Source of the DNA: Myxococcales bacterium
GTDB lineage: Bacteria > Myxococcota_A > Polyangia > Polyangiales > Polyangiaceae
Assembly: GCA_025355005.1 (NCBI GenBank)
Contig: JANXLV010000371.1
Span: 1-41,692 of the forward strand
Direction of reading: 5' to 3'
DNA length: 41,692 bases
In this document: positions 32,758-41,616 of the stretch, in pieces
Numbering within the stretch: position 1 is the first letter of the stretch
How the letters are laid out: the number at the start of each line of letters is the position of its first letter
Made by a program: the position numbers and the translations under genes
The notes under the pieces: model-generated
What the model was told of the DNA's origin: nothing
The model's database searches: none
Seen by the model: the letters and a program-made list of their open reading frames with translations, nothing else

Positions 32758-33612
32758 CTACCGCTTCTTCGCAGCCTTCTTTGCGACGGCCTTCTTCGCG
32801 ACGGCCTTCTTTGCGACGGCCTTCTTCGCGACGGCCTTCTTCGCGACGACCTTCTTCGCGACGACCTTCTTCGCGACGACCTTCTTCGCGACGACCTTCT
32901 TTGCGACGACCTTCTTTGCGACGACCTTCTTCGCGACGACCTTCTTTGCGACGGGCTCCTTTGCGACGGCCTCCTCGATCGCGGGCTCGGCCTCGGAGAG
33001 CTCGGCCGGAGCTACGAGCGCTGCCTCGATGGCGATGCGGATACGCCGGTCGCGCATCTCGACCCGGTTGTACGCGATCCACGCCACGATGCGCGTGCTG
33101 CCCGATGCGAACACGACGCCCGAGTCGCCAGCGAAACGCAGCACGTCGAACAGGGGTGTGTCCCCGTACGCCTCCACATCCGCGAGCACGCGTCGCTCGA
33201 GCGTGCCTGCGAACGAGCCCTCGAGCTCACCGTCGAGACGGTCCTCCGCGGCCCGATCCTCACCATCCCAGCTGGCACCGGCGATCCGGAGCTGCTCCTC
33301 CGCGACCGGTCCGAGGTCGAGCACATCCGCGTCGCATTCGAGAGAGAGCGTGCGGAGGCGCAGCGGACGCAGAGGAAGCCCATGATGGAGTCGCGTGGCG
33401 TTGTCGAGGCGATCGGCATCCGGCAGCGGCCCGAGCCACGCAGCGAGCGCATCGCGAACGATGTCGAGCGGAAGCCGATCGAGCTCCCAGAACGCCTCGG
33501 AGACCTCCCCCGAGGTCGGTGCGCCTTCGCGCAGCGAGGCGATGATCGCCTTCGCCCGGCTGGCAGGGTCGTCCTTGCGATGCTTCGCGCTGTCACGGGG
33601 TTCTTGGGCCAC
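32758..33612 (-). CDS. Protein with a C-terminal (V/A)VAKK pentapeptide repeat tail
   Basis: 284 aa from GTG 33612 (AAGGGTG upstream). The N-terminal ~210 residues form a soluble domain of unknown family (IIASLREGAPTSGEVSEAFWELDRLP...). The last ~70 residues are a low-complexity basic tail: one VAKEP, one VAKK, seven VVAKK, four AVAKK and AAKKR. Such Lys/Ala tails resemble histone H1 and bacterial nucleic-acid-binding tails (for example AlgP-like), so binding of DNA or other polyanions is plausible. The 15-bp coding repeat is nearly identical in each copy, so its length may vary between strains. Confidence 0.8.
   Translation of the reverse strand: MAQEPRDSAKHRKDDPASRAKAIIASLREGAPTSGEVSEAFWELDRLPLDIVRDALAAWLGPLPDADRLDNATRLHHGLPLRPLRLRTLSLECDADVLDLGPVAEEQLRIAGASWDGEDRAAEDRLDGELEGSFAGTLERRVLADVEAYGDTPLFDVLRFAGDSGVVFASGSTRIVAWIAYNRVEMRDRRIRIAIEAALVAPAELSEAEPAIEEAVAKEPVAKKVVAKKVVAKKVVAKKVVAKKVVAKKVVAKKVVAKKAVAKKAVAKKAVAKKAVAKKAAKKR
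32769..32977 (-). repeat. 15-bp tandem coding repeat (about 12 copies)
   Basis: Copies of GCGACGACCTTCTTC (plus strand), differing mainly at the eighth base (A or G) and the last base (C or T), occur at 15-bp intervals from about 32783 to 32963. Each copy encodes one VVAKK or AVAKK. The repeat is a multiple of three, so changes in copy number preserve the frame. Confidence 0.95.
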
Positions 33613-33717
33613 GCGACACCCTTACTCGGGTTCGAGAACGCGATTCGAAACTTTCTGTGCGCCGGTCGTGCGGGTCGTGCGTTCCAGTTGTGAACCCAGA
33701 GCCGAACGGAGACATAC

Positions 33718-34377
33718 GTGAAGATTCGCACCCTTGCCCTTGTCGTGGCTTGCGCCGCCACCCTCACCGCGAGCGCCACGAGCAGCGCGCAGGCCCGTGT
33801 GCCCGCGAAGGCTGACAGCACGCTCACCTGCGACGCGCTCGAACAAGGGGAGCACTTCCAGATCCTGACGGACCCGCACGATCGCTACGTCCAGACGACG
33901 CGCGTCGACCTGGCGGAGGCGGGAGACAGGCTGATGCGCGCGTTCCAGGAGCCGGGCGAGCAGCAGCTACAGGTGTCGCTCGCTGCGCTTCACATCGAGC
34001 TCGATCCGCGCTCGTGCACGCTCGACCATGCGAGCACGAACCACTTCCTCGAGTGCAACAACGCCACCGACACCAACATCGCAGGCAGGTTCCATTTCTC
34101 GCGCGTGCACTTCACGCATCACGGACAATCGGCGCTCGGCTCGCAGCAGACGGTCGTCGTCGACCGTGAGCTCCAGCTGGTGAACGTGTCGATACACGCC
34201 GAGATCCAGGCCAAGCAAGGTTTCTCGGGGATGGAGAACCGCATCGTTGCGACCATCACCGTGAATGCGCTCGTCGGGGGTCAGCCGCGCACGCTGCAGC
34301 TCACGAAGGACCTCGGCGAATGGACGGCGCGCACGGACCGCTCGAACTGGAATCGGTGCCTCGTCACGAACGGCTGA
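33718..34377 (+). CDS. Exported protein of unknown function
   Basis: 219 aa from GTG 33718 (GGAG upstream). The signal peptide is KIRTLALVVACAATLTASATSSAQA. The mature protein (DALEQGEHFQILTDPHDRYVQTTRVDLAEAGDRLMRAF...) is mixed alpha/beta with few Cys and no lipobox, so it is probably periplasmic or secreted. I do not recognise a family. It stops 12 bp before the stop of the convergent RND gene. The start is divergent from the VAKK-repeat gene, with 105 bp between. Confidence 0.7.
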   Translation: MKIRTLALVVACAATLTASATSSAQARVPAKADSTLTCDALEQGEHFQILTDPHDRYVQTTRVDLAEAGDRLMRAFQEPGEQQLQVSLAALHIELDPRSCTLDHASTNHFLECNNATDTNIAGRFHFSRVHFTHHGQSALGSQQTVVVDRELQLVNVSIHAEIQAKQGFSGMENRIVATITVNALVGGQPRTLQLTKDLGEWTARTDRSNWNRCLVTNG

Positions 34378-34389
34378 GCAGCGTCCGTG

Positions 34390-37300
34390 CTACCGCAGTC
34401 GCGGTGGGATCACGCTGTGGAGGCCCCGGCGCTCGCGGAACCCGTGGATGAGGACGAGCAGCGGCGGCTGCACGAGGCGCGCGACGACGGCGAGCACGAT
34501 CGCGCCACCGATGACGACGACGGCGAGCGGCTTCTGAGTCTCCGAACCGATGCCCGTCGACAGCGCCGCGGGCAGCAACCCGAAGAGCGCGACGAGCGTG
34601 GTCATGAGCACGGGGCGCAGCCACTTCACGCTCGCATCGAGCGCGGCCTCTTCGACGGTGAGCGGATCGTACGGGCTTCTCTTGCGCTCCGGGTCCGCTT
34701 GCGCCTCGGCAGCGAGCTGATCGGCGACGTCGTGCTCCTCGACCGACAGGCCCTGCTTCTCGGGATCGCGGACGCGCTGAAAATGCGACACGACGAGGAT
34801 GGCGTCCTGGATGGCGATGCCGAAGATCGAGATGAATCCCATCGCCGCCGACACCGAGAAATTGAGGTGCGTGACGAAGAGCGCGAGCACTCCGCCCGCG
34901 CACGCCACGGGAATGTTGAAGAGCACGATCACGGTGTTCCAGAAGCTGCGGACGGAGCCGTAGACCAGCAGCGCGATGATGACGAGCGTCGCGGGGATGA
35001 TGAACGCCAGCCGGTGCTGCGCCTCGCGGAGCTCGTTGATCTCTCCGCCCCACTCCAGGTGGACCGAGTCGTCGTGCTTGACCTTGTCCGTCACCTTCGC
35101 CTGCGCCTCCGCGATGGTGCCCTCTAGGTCGCGGCCGCGTACGCTGAACTTGATGGGCGTGTAGCGCGTCCCGTCCTCACGGAAGATGACGGAGGGACTG
35201 TCCTCGATCGTCACCTGCGCGATCTGGCCCAGGGGCACGGGCGTGCCGTCAGGGGCGAAGATCATGAGCTCTTTGATGGTCTCGACCGAGTCGCGATAGG
35301 GCACGAGCCAGCGGACCGTCAGGTCGAAGGTGCGATCACCTTCGTAGACGCGCGTGATGCCCTTTCCGCCGATCGCGGCCTGGATGACGCTCTCGACGTT
35401 TCCCGTGTTCAAGCCATAGCGAGAGCACTCCTGGCGGTCGGGGACGATCTTGATGCTTGGCTGGCCGCTGGACCGCACGAGACCCAGATCGCGGACGCCG
35501 CGAATGCCCTCGAGGATCGCGACGGTCTTGTCTGCGAGGCGTTCGTTCTCCTTCACCTCGGGACCGAAGATCTTGATTGAGTTCTCGCCCTTCACGCCGC
35601 TCATCGCCTCTTCGACGTTGTCGGAGATCATCTGCGAGAAGTTGAAGCCCACGCCGGGAAACGCCTCTACCAGCTGGTGTGACAGCTCCTCGGTCAGGCG
35701 CTCCTTCGTCATGCCCTTGCGCCACTGATCGTTTGGCTTGAGCGGCGCGAACAGCTCGATGTTCTGGAACCCGGCCACGTCCGTGCCGTCGTCGGGTCTG
35801 CCGAGCTGCGAGATCACGGTGACGACCTCGGGATGGTCGCGGTTCTGATCGGTGCACTCGGTGGGCGCGGGCGGACACCCACGAAGGATGGCCCGCATCC
35901 GGCCGACGTAGCGCCCCGACTGCTCGAGCGAGACGGAGGTCTCCATCGTCGCGCGGATCCAGAGGTTGCCCTCCTCGAGCTTGGGCATGAACTCGCCGCC
36001 CAGCGCGGTGAAGAGCCCGAGGCCGCCGATGACGGGAACGAGACCGATGCCGAGCGCGATCCACGGACGCTTCACGCCGAGCTTGAAGATGGGGGTGTAG
36101 AGCTTCTTGACCTGACGCGTGGCGAAGCTGTCCTGCTCCTCGGCTCCGATCGAGAGCGCCTTGCTCGTGATCGCAGGCGTCAGCGTGAGCGCGAGGATGA
36201 TCGCGCCGCCGATCGCGAACGCATAGGTGTGCGCCATGGGCGAAAAGATGACGCCGGACACGCCCGTCATCGTGAACAGCGGCAGGAAGGCGACGCCGAT
36301 GATCAGCGTCGCGAAAGCCATGGGCCGCGCGACCTGCCGCGCGCCCGCGAGGATGCGCTCCTGCATCGTCCCGCGGCCGTGTGGTCCGAGGAAATGGAAT
36401 ATCGACTCCATCATGATGACGGTGGAGTCGACCACGATGCCGAAATCCACGGCGCCGATGGAGATGAGGTTCGCGGGCGTGCCGGTCGCGACCATTCCCG
36501 CGAAGGCGACGAGCAACGCGAGCGGAATGTTGAGCGCAGTGATGAGCGCGGCGCGCGCATGCCCCAGGAAGAGCACGAGGATGATGGTCACGAGCACCAT
36601 GCCGACGACGACGTTCTCGATCACGGTGTGCGTGGTGAGCGCGACCAGGTTGCCGCGGTCGTAGTACGGCGCGATCTCCATTCCCGGCGGAAGCAGGTGG
36701 TTCTTCTTGATGAACTCGACGCGCTCGTGGATCCCTTTCAGGGTCTTGGCGGTCTGTCCGCCGTAGCGCATGAGCACGGTGCCCTGGACGATGTCGTCGT
36801 TGGCGTCGTGGCCCACGATCCCGAGCCGCGGGGCGCCGCCGAGCTCCACCTGCGCGACGTCGCGAACGCGAATGGGAACGCCCGCGCGCGCGGCGATCAC
36901 GATGGCCTCGATGTCGTGCACGTTTCGCACGAGCCCGACGCCGCGGATCGTGTACGCCTGCTCACCCAGCGTCAGCCTCTGGCCGCCGACGTTCTGGTTG
37001 GCGTCGCTCACGGCGTTCATCAGCTGCTCGAGGTTGACGCCGTAGCCGCGCAGCCGGAAGGGGTCGACGTTGATGTGGTACTGCTTCGTCTGCCCGCCGA
37101 AGCTCACGACGTCGATGACTCCCGGCACCTGCTTGAACTGCCGCTCGAGGGTCCAGTCCTGCGCGGTCTTCAGCTCACGCAGACTGAAGCCAGGCCCCTT
37201 CAGCTCGTAGCGGAACACCTCGCCGATCGCGTTCCATGGGCTCACGCCCGCCTCGACTCCCTCGGGCAGCTTCACGATGTTGAGGCGGTTCAACACCTCC

Positions 37301-37623
37301 TGACGCGCTTGCTCGTAGGTGGTTCCCCACTTGAAGTAGCACTTCACGTCGGACAGGCCGAAGAGCGACTGGCTGCGTACGTGATCGAGCCCCGGCATTC
37401 CGGAGAGGCCAATTTCGAGCGGAACGGTGACGTAGCGCTCGACATCCTCCGAGCTCATGCCGTCCGGCAGTGCGAGGATCTCGACGAGCGGCGGCACCGG
37501 GTTCGGGTAAGCCTCGATGTCGAGCTCCTTGTACGACCACGCGCCCGCGCCGATCAGTCCGACCGCGAGGAAGAACACGAGGATCGGCGCGCGGAGCGCC
37601 CAGGCGACGAGGCGTTCGATCAT
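34390..37623 (-). CDS. HME-type RND efflux transporter (CzcA/CusA family)
   Basis: 1077 aa, full length for the family. The N-terminus MIERLVAWALRAPILVFFLAVG starts TM1, and two large periplasmic loops are present. In TM4, DFGIVVDSTVIMME carries Asp393, Asp399 and Glu406, the spacing that CzcA-type pumps use for divalent cations, so zinc, cobalt, nickel or cadmium is more likely than monovalent copper or silver. Start and stop overlap the adaptor gene (ATGA). No outer-membrane channel gene lies beside it. The actual ion is not determinable from sequence alone. Confidence 0.93.
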   Translation of the reverse strand: MIERLVAWALRAPILVFFLAVGLIGAGAWSYKELDIEAYPNPVPPLVEILALPDGMSSEDVERYVTVPLEIGLSGMPGLDHVRSQSLFGLSDVKCYFKWGTTYEQARQEVLNRLNIVKLPEGVEAGVSPWNAIGEVFRYELKGPGFSLRELKTAQDWTLERQFKQVPGVIDVVSFGGQTKQYHINVDPFRLRGYGVNLEQLMNAVSDANQNVGGQRLTLGEQAYTIRGVGLVRNVHDIEAIVIAARAGVPIRVRDVAQVELGGAPRLGIVGHDANDDIVQGTVLMRYGGQTAKTLKGIHERVEFIKKNHLLPPGMEIAPYYDRGNLVALTTHTVIENVVVGMVLVTIILVLFLGHARAALITALNIPLALLVAFAGMVATGTPANLISIGAVDFGIVVDSTVIMMESIFHFLGPHGRGTMQERILAGARQVARPMAFATLIIGVAFLPLFTMTGVSGVIFSPMAHTYAFAIGGAIILALTLTPAITSKALSIGAEEQDSFATRQVKKLYTPIFKLGVKRPWIALGIGLVPVIGGLGLFTALGGEFMPKLEEGNLWIRATMETSVSLEQSGRYVGRMRAILRGCPPAPTECTDQNRDHPEVVTVISQLGRPDDGTDVAGFQNIELFAPLKPNDQWRKGMTKERLTEELSHQLVEAFPGVGFNFSQMISDNVEEAMSGVKGENSIKIFGPEVKENERLADKTVAILEGIRGVRDLGLVRSSGQPSIKIVPDRQECSRYGLNTGNVESVIQAAIGGKGITRVYEGDRTFDLTVRWLVPYRDSVETIKELMIFAPDGTPVPLGQIAQVTIEDSPSVIFREDGTRYTPIKFSVRGRDLEGTIAEAQAKVTDKVKHDDSVHLEWGGEINELREAQHRLAFIIPATLVIIALLVYGSVRSFWNTVIVLFNIPVACAGGVLALFVTHLNFSVSAAMGFISIFGIAIQDAILVVSHFQRVRDPEKQGLSVEEHDVADQLAAEAQADPERKRSPYDPLTVEEAALDASVKWLRPVLMTTLVALFGLLPAALSTGIGSETQKPLAVVVIGGAIVLAVVARLVQPPLLVLIHGFRERRGLHSVIPPRLR

Positions 37624-38801
37624 TTTGCGCTGTCGGCAGGCGCAGCAGAGAGGCCGCCCGCGAGGAGAATGGCGCCCGCCGTCACGATCTTTTCACCCTT
37701 GGCTGGCCCTTGTGACAGCGGGAGCAACGGCGCGCCCTCTGCCTCGTCCACGACCACCGGGACCTTCGCGTAGATGTGTCGACCGTCGGCGGACTTTCCC
37801 TTTTCGACGAACACCGTCGTTTGCTCGCCCAGGCGCAGCAGCGCGCTGCGTGGGATGGCCAGCGCCTTGCGCTGATCGACCGAGATCCGCAGCGTGGCGT
37901 ACATCTCCGGCTTGAGCGCACGGTCCGTGTTCTCGATCACGCAGCGCACCTTCGCCGTGCGCGTGGACGGGTCGAGCGTGCCTGACACCCATTCGATGGT
38001 CGTGGGGAACGTGCGATTCGGGAACGCGAAGAGGTGCGCGTTGACCTTGGAGCCAACGACGACTCGCGCGCTGTCCATCTCGTACACGTCAGCGAGGATC
38101 CAGACGCGATCGAGCTCACCGACGGTGAACAGCTCCACCGCGCCTCCGCCGGAGTACTGGCCCACGACCTCGACTCCTGGCGAGATGTTGCGCGCGGTGA
38201 CCTGTCCGTCGATGGTCGCGCGGACAGAGTAGGTCTGGGTCACGACGTCGGCCGAGCCGGCGCGGAGCAGCGTCGCCTTCTGCGTTGCGCGCTCCACCTC
38301 CGCCTTCGCCTTGCGCGCGGCGTCCTGGGCCTGCTCGTAGTCGTGCATGGAGGTCGCGTGCGCGTCGAGGAGCTCCTTCTGGCGATCCAGATCGTGCTGC
38401 GCCGCGATGCGATCCGCCTCCGCCTTGTGCACGTCCGCGGACGCCATGCCGATCTCCGGCGACTCGATGACGGCGAGCACGTCGCCCTTCTTCACCCGCT
38501 GACCAGCCTGCGCGTTGATACGCGACACGCGACCCGACACCGGCGAGAAGATGTGAGAGACGCGTGCGTCGTCGAAGGTCACCTTGCCGCTGGTGGCGAT
38601 CACGTCGTCGACATCCTGCTCCGCCAGCACCTCGACCTTGAGCTGCGCCTCAGCCACCTGCTGGTCGGTGAGCCAGACCTCCCCTTGCGGCGGCTCGCCC
38701 TTGCTGTCGGCGCGCGCGGTGGGCTGCTTCGAGCAGCCGACGCCTGCAGGGAGGATCAGAAAAAGCAGCAACGCAGGAGCGCGCAAGCGACGGCACATCA
38801 T
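37620..38801 (-). CDS. RND periplasmic adaptor (CusB/CzcB-like lipoprotein)
   Basis: 393 aa. The signal MMCRRLRAPALLLFLILPAGVGC puts Cys23 in a lipobox. A lipoyl-like/barrel-sandwich pattern is seen in SPVSGRVSRINAQAGQRVKKGDVLAVIESPE, followed by a coiled-coil hairpin (ADRIAAQHDLDRQKELLDAHATSMHDYEQAQ), the second lipoyl half (SVRATIDGQVTARNISPGVEVV) and beta-barrel and membrane-proximal domains. No His-rich metal-binding N-terminus is seen, unlike CzcB. It couples the RND pump to an outer-membrane channel that is encoded elsewhere. Upstream is a ~140-bp AT-richer region, the probable promoter. Confidence 0.92.
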   Translation of the reverse strand: MMCRRLRAPALLLFLILPAGVGCSKQPTARADSKGEPPQGEVWLTDQQVAEAQLKVEVLAEQDVDDVIATSGKVTFDDARVSHIFSPVSGRVSRINAQAGQRVKKGDVLAVIESPEIGMASADVHKAEADRIAAQHDLDRQKELLDAHATSMHDYEQAQDAARKAKAEVERATQKATLLRAGSADVVTQTYSVRATIDGQVTARNISPGVEVVGQYSGGGAVELFTVGELDRVWILADVYEMDSARVVVGSKVNAHLFAFPNRTFPTTIEWVSGTLDPSTRTAKVRCVIENTDRALKPEMYATLRISVDQRKALAIPRSALLRLGEQTTVFVEKGKSADGRHIYAKVPVVVDEAEGAPLLPLSQGPAKGEKIVTAGAILLAGGLSAAPADSAK

Positions 38802-38961
38802 CCGGCGTTGGAGTTAACGCCAGATTACAGCAAGCAGAAGAACATTAACCCCAAGTAACGATATTGGCCGCGACCCATCGAATTCATCGAGAAAAATCTG
38901 TGCCTGATCCGAAGCGATACACGTTGCTTAATTAAGGACGCCTCATCATTCGCGCCGAACC
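38802..38961. promoter_or_regulatory. AT-rich gap upstream of the RND adaptor gene
   Basis: About 160 bp, clearly richer in A/T than the surroundings, including TTAATTAA near 38928 and several TAA-rich stretches. It lies between the stop of the FG-GAP lipoprotein gene and the start of the adaptor (both minus). It probably holds the promoter of the efflux operon; a TAATCT hexamer about 20 bp before the adaptor ATG is a weak -10 candidate. I see no clear operator palindrome. Confidence 0.35.
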
Positions 38962-39846
38962 TTACGACAGCTCATCCGCTCCGCGCGGCGCCCGATCAGC
39001 GCGGAAGCAGGTAGGCGCTCCATCCTGCGGGGCGAGCACGTCCACGGCGCCGTACTCGTCGGCCGCAAAGTCGGAGAAGCAGGCGATCGCCCCGCACGTC
39101 GCGAGCGCGATGAAGAGGACCTCGAAGCCGTAAATGATCTCGGGCTTGCCGTCGGCGTCGAGATCGTAGACGGAGATCGCGCCGCACGAGCTGTACATGT
39201 CGCTCGCGGCGAGCGCGACGTCACCGGTGTTCTTCACCGCGCCCTTGTTGTCGAAAATGAGGACGTGACCGGCCTTGTCGATGGCGATGACCTCCGGGAC
39301 CTTGTCGCCGTCGAGGTCTGCGATCGCAGGCGTGGAGTCGCCGTCGACAACCGTGTCAGAGAAGGTGGACTCGACCATGCCGTCACTTCCGCGCAGCATG
39401 TAGAGGCGCCCGCTGCGGGAGAACTCGCCACCGCCCGCGGACTCGATGACGACGTCGGGGATGTCGCAGAGGTTCACCTCACCATTGCCGTCATCGTCCG
39501 TGAGGTTGGCGACGAGAGGGATGGTCCACACGCCGATGCTGCCTGGCGTGGGGTCTGCCCACTTCCATTTCAGTACGGGGCTGAACGAGTTCGGTGGCGC
39601 AGCAGGCGTGGTGCACGTGGGCGCATTGCCGTTGTCGGGCGGGACGTGGCATTTGTCGACGACGAGCGGCGGGCCATCGAATGCCCCATCCTTCGCGCCG
39701 AACCCGAGCGGATTCCCACCCTCGTCGGCCGAACCATCTCCCTGATCGGGCGACGTGAACCCGCTACCAGAGTCATTCGAGCCGCACTGGATGGCTCCGA
39801 ACACAACCAGAATACAGCTGGCCGCGCAGATAGTTGCAAAGCGCAT
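38962..39846 (-). CDS. FG-GAP/VCBS-repeat lipoprotein, possibly shortened
   Basis: 294 aa. Signal MRFATICAASCILVVFGAIQC, then an acidic Ser/Gly linker. A beta-propeller-type repeat region follows with IADLDGDKVPEVIAIDKAGH and VYDLDADGKPEIIYGFEV, the calcium-binding D-x-D-x-D/N-G signature of FG-GAP repeats. Only two to three units are visible where the family usually has more, and the C-terminus (FRADRAPRGADELS) looks unlike a repeat end. It may be a shortened copy. It is divergent from the radical SAM gene. Confidence 0.7.
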   Translation of the reverse strand: MRFATICAASCILVVFGAIQCGSNDSGSGFTSPDQGDGSADEGGNPLGFGAKDGAFDGPPLVVDKCHVPPDNGNAPTCTTPAAPPNSFSPVLKWKWADPTPGSIGVWTIPLVANLTDDDGNGEVNLCDIPDVVIESAGGGEFSRSGRLYMLRGSDGMVESTFSDTVVDGDSTPAIADLDGDKVPEVIAIDKAGHVLIFDNKGAVKNTGDVALAASDMYSSCGAISVYDLDADGKPEIIYGFEVLFIALATCGAIACFSDFAADEYGAVDVLAPQDGAPTCFRADRAPRGADELS

Positions 39847-40017
39847 GAGACACCCTCCGGCCGGAACATAGCGCAGCCCGAGCGCGCCGCCACCCGTTAC
39901 ACCTGCTGCGGGGGCAAACCAGCTTCGACTGCCCGACGCCGTCGATATGGCTAGTCTGTGAAAGGTGCGCGGCTCCGAGTCGGGGTCGAACGGTCGCAGG
40001 GCGCGGTCGAGCGGAGG

Positions 40018-41616
40018 ATGAAAGCGACGGGCTGGCGCGTCCAATCATCCATGTACCTCCCTCTCGACATGCGCGTGGCACCGGAGCTCCTCACTGATGC
40101 CGTGGCGCCGACCGCGACACCGCGCCTCGCTCTCCTCTTGAATCCGTTCTACGCGAAGGACCAGCACGCGAGCCTCGGCAAGCACGTGCTCACGCCGTCG
40201 CTCGCGCTCACCAGCATCGCAGCGGCGACGCCGCCGTCGTGGACGGTGCGCTACTGGGACGAGAACGTGCTGCAGGGGCCGCCACCGCTCGATCCGTTCC
40301 CCGAGATCGTCGGCATCTCCGTCCACCTCACGTTCGCGCGCCGTGCCTTCGAGCTCGCCGCCTACTACCGCGCGCGCGGCGCGAAGGTGGTGCTCGGCGG
40401 ACTGCACGTGCTGTCTTCGCCCGAGGAATGCGCGCCGCATGCCGATGCGCTTGCCGTGGGTGAGGGCGTACAGCTCTGGCCGCAAATCCTCGAGGATTTC
40501 TCCACGGGCAAGCTTGCGCCTCGCTATGAAGGCAGCTATCGGCGCCCGTACCGTGAAGAGCCAGCGCCACGGCGCGACATCTTGCCCCGCGAGTCGTTCC
40601 TCACCACGCTCAGCATCATCGCGACGCGCGGCTGTCACAACCGCTGCGGCTTCTGCTACCTCGCGACCGACGGGCTCTCGATGCCGTACCAGATGGCAGA
40701 CGTGAACCACGTCGTGCGCCAGCTCGAAGAGAGCGACGAGCCCTACGCGGTCTTCGTCGACAACAACCTGGGCTCGCGCCCCGAGTACCTTCGCGCGCTG
40801 TGCCGCGCGCTCCGCCCGGTGAAGAAGATCTGGAGCGCCGCCGTCACCATCGACGTCACGGACGATCGATCGCTCGTGCGCGAGATGGCGCTCGCAGGAT
40901 GCACGGGCGTCTTCGTGGGCTTCGAGACCCTCACGGGCGAGAACCTCGACATGGCGAAGAAGAAGACGCCGCGACCCGAGGACTACGCGCGCCGCGTGCG
41001 CATACTTCATGAGTACGGCATCCAGGTGAACGGAAGCTTCGTGCTCGGGTTCGATCACGATCGCCCCGACACGTTCGCGCGCACCGCGGACTGGGTCGAA
41101 GAGAATCGGCTCGAGTGCGCGACGTTCCACGTGCTCACTCCGTATCCGGGTACGCCGCTCTATCGACAGATGGAGAGCGAGGGCCGGATCCTCCACAAGA
41201 ACTGGGACCTCTACGACACCGCGCATGCCGTCTTCCGCCCGAAGCACATGACCCCGGAGGCGCTCGAGGAGGGCTATGCGTGGATCTACGAACGCCTCTT
41301 CTCGCACGCGTCGATCTTTCGCCGCCGTCCGGAGTCGCTGCATGAGGTCGCGCCGTACATGGCCATGAGCTACCTCTACAAGCGCGCGAACCGGTTCTGG
41401 CCCACGCTGATCCGCAATCGCGCGGTCCACGCCATGTGGCGACCGCTGGTCCAGGTGTCACGACGGCGCCACCTGCGCTACCGCGAAGAGCTGCTCGCGC
41501 GCGAACCAGATGCGACCGTGCATGCGACGGGGCATGCGACCGGGCATGACACGACGAGAGGAGAACCGCGAACGCGCGCGACCCCCGTACGCTTGCCGGT
41601 TTATTCGGGCGTTTGA
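40018..41616 (+). CDS. B12-binding domain radical SAM protein
   Basis: 532 aa. The N-terminal ~180 residues match a Rossmann-like cobalamin-binding domain (PRLALLLNPFYAKD, EIVGISVHLTFARR, VVLGGLHVLSSPEE, ALAVGEGVQLWPQIL) without the DxHxxG His motif, as in class B-type members. The radical SAM core starts with CHNRCGFC (Cys206, Cys210, Cys213), followed by VFVDNNLGSRPE and GFETLTGENL. The ~130-residue C-terminal part is family-specific. Start is uncertain (39958 GTG, 40018 ATG, 40051 ATG); 40018 has GAG at suitable spacing. Substrate unknown; relatives methylate or rearrange lipids, cofactors and natural products. The tail has a short HATGHATGHDTT repeat. Confidence 0.88.
   Translation: MKATGWRVQSSMYLPLDMRVAPELLTDAVAPTATPRLALLLNPFYAKDQHASLGKHVLTPSLALTSIAAATPPSWTVRYWDENVLQGPPPLDPFPEIVGISVHLTFARRAFELAAYYRARGAKVVLGGLHVLSSPEECAPHADALAVGEGVQLWPQILEDFSTGKLAPRYEGSYRRPYREEPAPRRDILPRESFLTTLSIIATRGCHNRCGFCYLATDGLSMPYQMADVNHVVRQLEESDEPYAVFVDNNLGSRPEYLRALCRALRPVKKIWSAAVTIDVTDDRSLVREMALAGCTGVFVGFETLTGENLDMAKKKTPRPEDYARRVRILHEYGIQVNGSFVLGFDHDRPDTFARTADWVEENRLECATFHVLTPYPGTPLYRQMESEGRILHKNWDLYDTAHAVFRPKHMTPEALEEGYAWIYERLFSHASIFRRRPESLHEVAPYMAMSYLYKRANRFWPTLIRNRAVHAMWRPLVQVSRRRHLRYREELLAREPDATVHATGHATGHDTTRGEPRTRATPVRLPVYSGV

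Noticed and set aside
32783..32977. Possible CRISPR array
   Set aside because: The 15-bp units abut without spacers and encode an in-frame peptide repeat.
35833..37773. Plus-strand ORF of 646 codons opposite the RND pump gene
   Set aside because: Antisense shadow of a well-conserved transporter gene; composition is of the low-complexity Arg/Asp/His type.
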